Translations under genes and position numbers: made by a program
The notes under the pieces: model-generated
The model's input: the letters and a program-made list of their open reading frames with translations, nothing else
Told to the model about the DNA's origin: nothing
Databases searched by the model: none
Source: Priapulus caudatus
Taxonomy: Eukaryota > Priapulida > Priapulimorpha > Priapulimorphida > Priapulidae
Direction of reading: 5' to 3'
Assembly: GCF_000485595.1 (NCBI RefSeq)
Contig: NW_014577859.1
Coordinates: 84,070-118,470 of the forward strand
Length of the DNA: 34,401 bases
Shown: positions 19,873-34,401 of the stretch, piece after piece
Position numbering within the stretch: position 1 is the stretch's first letter
Layout: the number at the start of each line of letters is the position of its first letter

Positions 19873-21971
19873 GTACTAACAATGTAGCTCTAGTACTATA
19901 CCCCGCGTACAGTTGCTGCAGGGCTATAGAACGTAATATGGCAATTTCGAATGAGTTTTTTCAGACAACTTTTTGCGGATAATAACTTCTTCGGTATTAA
20001 ACAACAAACTATCGCTTAAATATTGTACTTGCGATATTACTCGTCGACGAAGATTGTTTATCAACTTGTAACCGCCATTTCTCATTGCGCAGCCCTCGCG
20101 CGGTTCCGGCGCCAGTGAGCGGGCACAATGTATTTCCAAGTGGAGGGGTGGGCAGGTTGCACGCGGTTGCAAACCGCGCTAGCGCTGCGCAACGAAAAAT
20201 GGCGGTTAAATTCGCGTGCAACTTGCCCACCCCTCTACTTGGAAATACATTGTGCCCGCTCACTAGCGCCGGAACCGTGTGAGCGCTGTGCAACGAGAAA
20301 TGGCGGTTACAAGTTGATAAACAATCTTCGTCGACGAGTTATATCGCAAGTACAATATTTAAGCGATAGTTTGCTGTTTAATTTTAGTGTTTATAGTAAC
20401 TTAAGACATTTGTACGGCAGAGAATGTGTTTTATTTGGTATACCAAAGAAGTTATTATCCGCAAAAAGTTGTCCGAAAAAACTTATTCGAAATTGCCATA
20501 TTACGTTCTATAGCCCTGCGGCAACTGTACGCGGGCTATAGTACTAGAGCTACTAACAATGTAACATTGATGATTGATTAATAACAGTACTCAGTAGTCA
20601 GTACTACTACTACTAGTAGTACTAGCACGGCAGAGGTACATGTGACTTCAATATTTCACACCTTTCGCTAGTTACACTGGTATTTCTCATTAGGTGTAAT
20701 TTTATTAATGCTACTTACTATAGTAATATTATATCCCCTTAGTTAAGCTTAGTTAGGCTTAATTAAGGTTAAAAAAAACGAAAGTACAAGTTTGAAAAAA
20801 CTTCGGTTCTGGGGTATGAGCGCTGACCACATTTCATTTTCGCAGTGTGCGACATGTGCAAATGTGGACAGCTCTTATATCTTTTGGACAAAACGTACAC
20901 CATTCTTGACCTCAACAACAATCATGAGTCAATATAATAATACTCAATACAGTGAGTGAGGCTGAAGGGGTCGTTGTCATATAGGTACCCAAGGTAATGC
21001 TAGTCTAGGGAATCGCCTACGCCTACTCCCTAACCCTAACCCTAACCCTAACCATATCAGATATGTACCTCGGGTACATATATGTGGTACCCTATACGAC
21101 AACGACCCTTCGTGCGTGAGTGAGTGATCACATGCCAGGATCAAGTTCTCAAATGGGTGTTGGCCCAAGATTGAACAACACTCAACAGTGCTGTGAGCAT
21201 TGTAATATGATAACTAATAATACATTCGGCTTAGCACACCTGAAACTAAAATACTTAAAAGGTTTAGTCTAGCTGTGATGCTTCTACAAATCGTTGCCAA
21301 TCTTAGTTCATTGTCGATTTTAATGACGGTCATGTAAAAAAAATCGTAGAGAATGTAGTAATTTTGAAAAAACTCAATAAAATTATTTAATAAAAAAATG
21401 CAAAACGTGATTAATATTGCTACTGTTCTACCAAAGGTTCAAATAAAAAATCATTGTTTATATAATTCTGTTTTGTAGTTACACTTAAAGCCTCACAATG
21501 CGCATCCAAACGCTGAAATTTCTCCAGTACTAGACTAGCAACTACTTTGTGGCATGCATAATCACACTACACCGTTGGACTCCCGTGTTCAAAAGTTAAT
21601 TTCTACCCCTGCAATTATATGCACCTGATTACAATTATGAGATTACTACCAACTTTTAAATGTTCAGATTTTAAATCAGCACGCGCATCGTTATTTCAAA
21701 CAAGACATACATATAGTATTATACTATACGATATAGGACCATTACGAATGCCCTCCAATCCAGGGCCTTAGAACCAATAGTATCTTGCGTTCATGGCCAG
21801 TATGATCTGGTCTGCCGACAATACCGACCTTTCAGGTCCTTCTGCTGAGTCATGAACTGTATGAACGGAGTCGCCGGCCGCTTGGGAAGCTCCGGCGCTT
21901 TCGCTCTCGTTGATTCCGACGACTGTCGCCGGCTGACCGCCTCGATCGCAGACGACACATGAAGGCTGGTC
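17105..21971 (-). CDS. TFAM: TFAM gene, partial: exons 21829-21971, 18345-18443, 18032-18088, 17105-17275 (minus strand)
   Basis: The product is mitochondrial transcription factor A, which bends and packages mtDNA with two HMG boxes and starts mitochondrial transcription. Seen on the minus strand: one exon with LPKRPATPFIQFM, the start of box A, after a Ser/Arg-rich linker. Three further exons splice in phase 0 to give a complete box B: KKLGKPKRPISQMAYYF, then DHWKSLSEAEK, then DRGRYDTAMHAWEARM, followed by GRPELLR and a charged tail of about 25 residues. These fit the TFAM box B signature (GKPKRP; W-K-L-S-x-x-E-K; RY-x-x-E/A-M-x-x-WE-x-x-M; DLLR). Not found: the exon(s) for helices 2-3 of box A plus the inter-box linker, expected between 18444 and 21828, and the mitochondrial presequence exon upstream of 21971. 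The gene is convergent with CAMLG and divergent from PATL1. Confidence 0.8.
17363..17711. mobile_element. MITE with inverted GTTTGCCCTCACCCGACC ends, in the last TFAM intron
   Basis: GTTTGCCCTCACCCGACC (17385-17402) is mirrored by GGTCGGGTGAGGGCAAAC (17672-17689). Weaker inverted matching continues outward to GGCCA/TGGCC. The interior has a GTAGGTAGGTAGG run and AT-rich sequence. About 350 bp, no coding sequence. Confidence 0.72.
18032..18088 (-). CDS. TFAM: TFAM exon, helix 2 of HMG box B
   Basis: A short exon of 19 codons. On the minus strand the acceptor is TATTTTCCAG (ending 18089) and the donor is ATG|GTAAGA after 18032. It encodes KYVQQCGDHWKSLSEAEKM. The W-K-x-L-x-x-x-E-K pattern is the helix-2 signature of an HMG box and is expected exactly between the two neighbouring exons. 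Phase is 0 on both sides. It is too short to stand out as an ORF. Confidence 0.83.
18345..18443 (-). CDS. TFAM: TFAM exon, start of HMG box B
   Basis: On the minus strand the acceptor TTTTCCCACAG ends at 18444 and the donor ACG|GTACGA follows 18345. The exon has 33 codons, phase 0. It encodes ELKKLGKPKRPISQMAYYF followed by QDRMLEWDHSGTVT. LGKPKRP is the conserved entry into TFAM box B. The preceding exon, for the linker and the second half of box A, was not located. Confidence 0.83.
18634..18955 (-). repeat. Polypyrimidine minisatellite, copy 2 (GA-rich on TFAM sense strand)
   Basis: The same units as at 11465-11840. On the minus strand, the sense strand of TFAM, the units repeatedly read GAGAAGGTAAG, a near-consensus splice donor. 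It lies in the TFAM intron 18444-21828. Confidence 0.8.
19190..19304. repeat. Polypyrimidine minisatellite, copy 3
   Basis: A shorter stretch of the same CT-rich family (CCCCCTTACCTTCTCC, TGTGTCGCC, TGTGTCACCTC). Confidence 0.72.
19819..19880. repeat. (CTA/TAG) trinucleotide microsatellite
   Basis: About 20 ACT/CTA triplets with CTAGTACTAG interruptions. A similar shorter tract lies beyond the palindrome at about 20606-20632. Confidence 0.85.
19885..20551. mobile_element. Long near-perfect palindrome (foldback element)
   Basis: The left arm 19885-20165 and right arm 20213-20551 are inverted copies with few mismatches, apart from about 58 extra bases in the right arm (20383-20441). The 47-base loop itself repeats the arm words GCTGCGCAACG and AAATGGCGGTTA. 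The GC-rich inner arm contains TGAGCGGGCACAATGTATTT and its complement. Open frames in both directions are mirror shadows. It lies in the TFAM intron. Confidence 0.85.
20964..21111 (-). mobile_element. Short telomere-repeat TIR element (copy 3)
   Basis: Ends GAAGGGGTCGTTGTCATATA and the inverted TATACGACAACGACCCTTC enclose GGAATCGCCTACGCCTACTC and about four CCCTAA units (21025-21052). The junction words GGAGTAGGCGTAGGCGA are shared with copy 2, but the outer ends differ. GTGAGTGAG occurs on both flanks (20952-20960, 21114-21122), a possible duplication. Confidence 0.72.
21829..21971 (-). CDS. TFAM: TFAM exon, start of HMG box A
   Basis: On the minus strand the acceptor is ACGTCCTCTGACAG (ending 21972) and the donor AAAG|GTCGGT follows 21829, which is weaker than the other donors. 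The exon is 143 nt, entering in phase 2 and leaving in phase 1. The first ~25 residues are Ser/Arg-rich (EAVSRRQSSESTRAKAPE), then LPKRPATPFIQFMTQQKDLK, the N-terminal strand and helix 1 of an HMG box A. It lies inside a TTAA-bounded inverted-repeat structure (21489-22814). The next box A exon is missing, so this could be the native exon or a captured copy. Confidence 0.62.
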
Positions 21972-22203
21972 CTGTCAGAGGACGTAACGCATCATGAGAC
22001 ATGACAGGCGCTACCTCATCGCTAGCTCTACCGATGTGGCCCCCTTCCCTCCCGCTAGGGCTATAGTCCTATACTACAACGAAGTACAAGAAGTGGAACT
22101 TAACAAGAACATTTACAGCGTACATACGATTTACTAGATACAATAATGTAACCCAACACAAGAGTAGGGTTACAACGCGAGTGTATTCTTTTCTTTGGAG
22201 GAG

Positions 22204-22420
22204 CCCCTCGAACGATCGGCAAACTTCGGTCAGCTTTAGTGCGCTGCAAGCCCTCCGATTGGTCGGTGAAGGATATGCGCCATATCCACGTGCCATTTCT
22301 CAGGCCGATCGCTATGCACATTGGGAAAGCCAGCGTCACAGGTCACCAGAAATGGCGCTCGAAATATCGCCGCTCGTCGCTTCGAAATTTTGTAACAGGT
22401 TATATTAGTTTAATACAGAG
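22204..22420. promoter_or_regulatory. Candidate divergent TFAM/PATL1 promoter
   Basis: A CpG-richer stretch between the divergent genes with GATTGG (inverted CCAAT, 22257-22262), the perfect inverted repeat GGATATGCGCCATATCC (22271-22287), CACGTG (22287-22292) and AGAAATGGCG (22349-22358), similar to a YY1/start context. On the minus strand an open frame from 22296 begins MARGYGAYPSPTNRRACSAL, basic at first and so a possible presequence, but no donor of suitable phase was found. Promoter role is inferred from position and composition. Confidence 0.35.
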
Positions 22421-22947
22421 TATTGTGATACATAGTAGTAGTAAGTCCCAGGATAGCGGAGAAAGGTTCGTGTTTAGAATAAACCCAGTTTGGAAGTTCT
22501 AGTATAGAAAAACGCACCATAAAACTGCCCTGAGTGAATCACTCAGGGACTACTCCAAAGAAAAGAATAGGCTCGCGTTGTAACCCTACTCTTGTCACGA
22601 ACAAGATTGGGTTTACATTATTGATATTGTATCTAACGGTTTACATTTGCCACCAATGCTGTAGACTGTGGCGCAATAAAAAATCACCCTCTAGGCTGCA
22701 ACATAAACTTGTAAGTTGTATTCTTTTGCCAGCTACTGAGTGCAGTACTAGTACTAAAAGTATTTGCTAGTCTAGTACTGTAGAAATTAGCGTTTGGATG
22801 CACATTGTGAGCCTTTAAGATAAGACTAGGTCGAATGTAATATCTATTTGAAGTTTGGCAATGGTATATTATGCAAGTTGCTACAATATAATATAAACAG
22901 TAATTCTCATTAGAGGAATCACCATATTTTTCTTTTTTTTATTACAG

Positions 22948-33934
<10,987 letters not shown>

Positions 33935-34050
33935 GTAAACTTACTGTTTTTAAGCATTTAACACACACTGTCCTGGATTATTTGATCCTGTTTGCTTGGC
34001 TCTTTGTTGTACGGGTCCTGGCTTAGGGCACTCCAATATGGCACCATTTT

Positions 34051-34401
34051 TAGCTCACCTTGACATCGTCAAGTTGAGCTATTGCCATGGGTCGTCGTCC
34101 GTCGTACGTCCGTCTGTCCGTCCGTCCGTCCATCCGTCAACATTTGGTTTCGGTCAACAATAACTCAGGAACCGTTTGACCCACATATTTGAAATTGGGT
34201 GTAGTTGTTACTGCTATGCTCTCATATGGAACGTCCTATTTTGAAGCACGCCAGTCGACGTACTTTCGAGCCACGGGAATTTTTTTTGCAAAAATGGGAA
34301 TTGCCATTAGTCAGTTCAGGTTCAACGGATTTTGCTCATTTTTGGTATGTGAATGAATAAGGGCTAGGGGTTTTGATATTTAAATTTTTTATGCAAATTA
34401 G
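34051..34401 (+). mobile_element. TAGCTCACC-bounded repeat element, copy 2, cut by window end
   Basis: Starts TAGCTCACCTTGACATCGTC as in copy 1 and stays closely similar to the window end, including AACTCAGGAACCGTTTGACC. The right end is outside the window. In the last visible PATL1 intron. Confidence 0.75.

Larger units (their letters stand above)
21489..22814. mobile_element. TTAA-bounded inverted-repeat structure around the TFAM box-A exon
   Basis: AGCCTCACAATGCGCATCCA (from 21489) is mirrored at the right end (22762-22814, ending TGGATGCACATTGTGAGCCT) over about 55 bases. TTAA lies directly outside both ends (21485-21488, 22815-22818), the target used by piggyBac-type elements. A second inverted pair lies inside (22134-22203 and 22547-22636). 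No transposase was seen. The TFAM exon 21829-21971 is within the left half. Confidence 0.6.

Noticed and set aside
19924-20541. Overlapping open frames on both strands
   Set aside because: They are mirror images produced by the palindrome and resemble no family.
20822-20892. Minus-strand stretch with MWSAL considered as the missing TFAM box A exon
   Set aside because: No usable donor, weak acceptor, and no E-K pattern after the tryptophan.
22355-22402. ATGGCGCTCGAAATATCG... followed by CAG|GTTATA, considered as PATL1 exon 1
   Set aside because: It ends in phase 2 while the exon at 22948 starts in phase 0, and it lacks Pat1-like residues.

Overview
The window is nuclear DNA of an invertebrate animal. 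Three intron-rich metazoan genes are recognisable from spliced exons. Coding exons are GC-rich islands in AT-rich introns. Short interstitial TTAGGG runs are present, and the introns are full of non-autonomous DNA transposons, minisatellites and microsatellites. No long single-exon genes, bacterial features or transposase genes were seen. The species cannot be named from sequence alone.

Layout. (1) 1-7279: no confident gene. A 2.3-kb TIR element with TA target duplications (1352-3633) contains a truncated telomere-repeat element. Tandem duplications follow, then the start of a ~550-bp satellite array (from 6073). (2) 7280-14705, + strand: a CAMLG/GET2-like gene (ER receptor for tail-anchored proteins). 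Its last two exons (14222-14389, 14517-14705) encode the conserved three-helix C-terminal domain. A phase-compatible disordered exon at 7280-7830 probably belongs to it. The N-terminal Arg-rich exon was not found. (3) 14706-17104: tail-to-tail intergenic and 3' UTR space. (4) 17105-21971, - strand: a TFAM-like gene (mitochondrial HMG-box transcription and packaging factor). Three exons make a complete HMG box B and one exon starts box A; the rest of box A and the presequence exon were not found. (5) 22948-33934 and beyond, + strand: the PATL1/Pat1 gene (mRNA decapping activator). Fifteen exons with perfectly chained splice phases give 771 codons; the first exon and the last exon(s) are missing. 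TFAM and PATL1 are divergent, with about 1 kb between their nearest recognised exons.

The genes belong to separate housekeeping pathways (ER protein insertion, mtDNA expression, mRNA decay), and nothing indicates that they cooperate. The unusual part is the repeat architecture. Two gene exons sit inside segments bracketed by inverted repeats and short direct repeats: the CAMLG middle exon in 6719-8146, which interrupts a satellite unit, and the TFAM box-A exon in 21489-22814, a TTAA-bounded TIR structure. There is also a small family of TIR elements carrying telomeric TTAGGG cores, a ~670-bp near-perfect palindrome, and minisatellites whose units contain splice-donor sequences. Exon limits were set by hand from GT/AG sites, frame and family similarity remembered from knowledge; no alignment or search was run.
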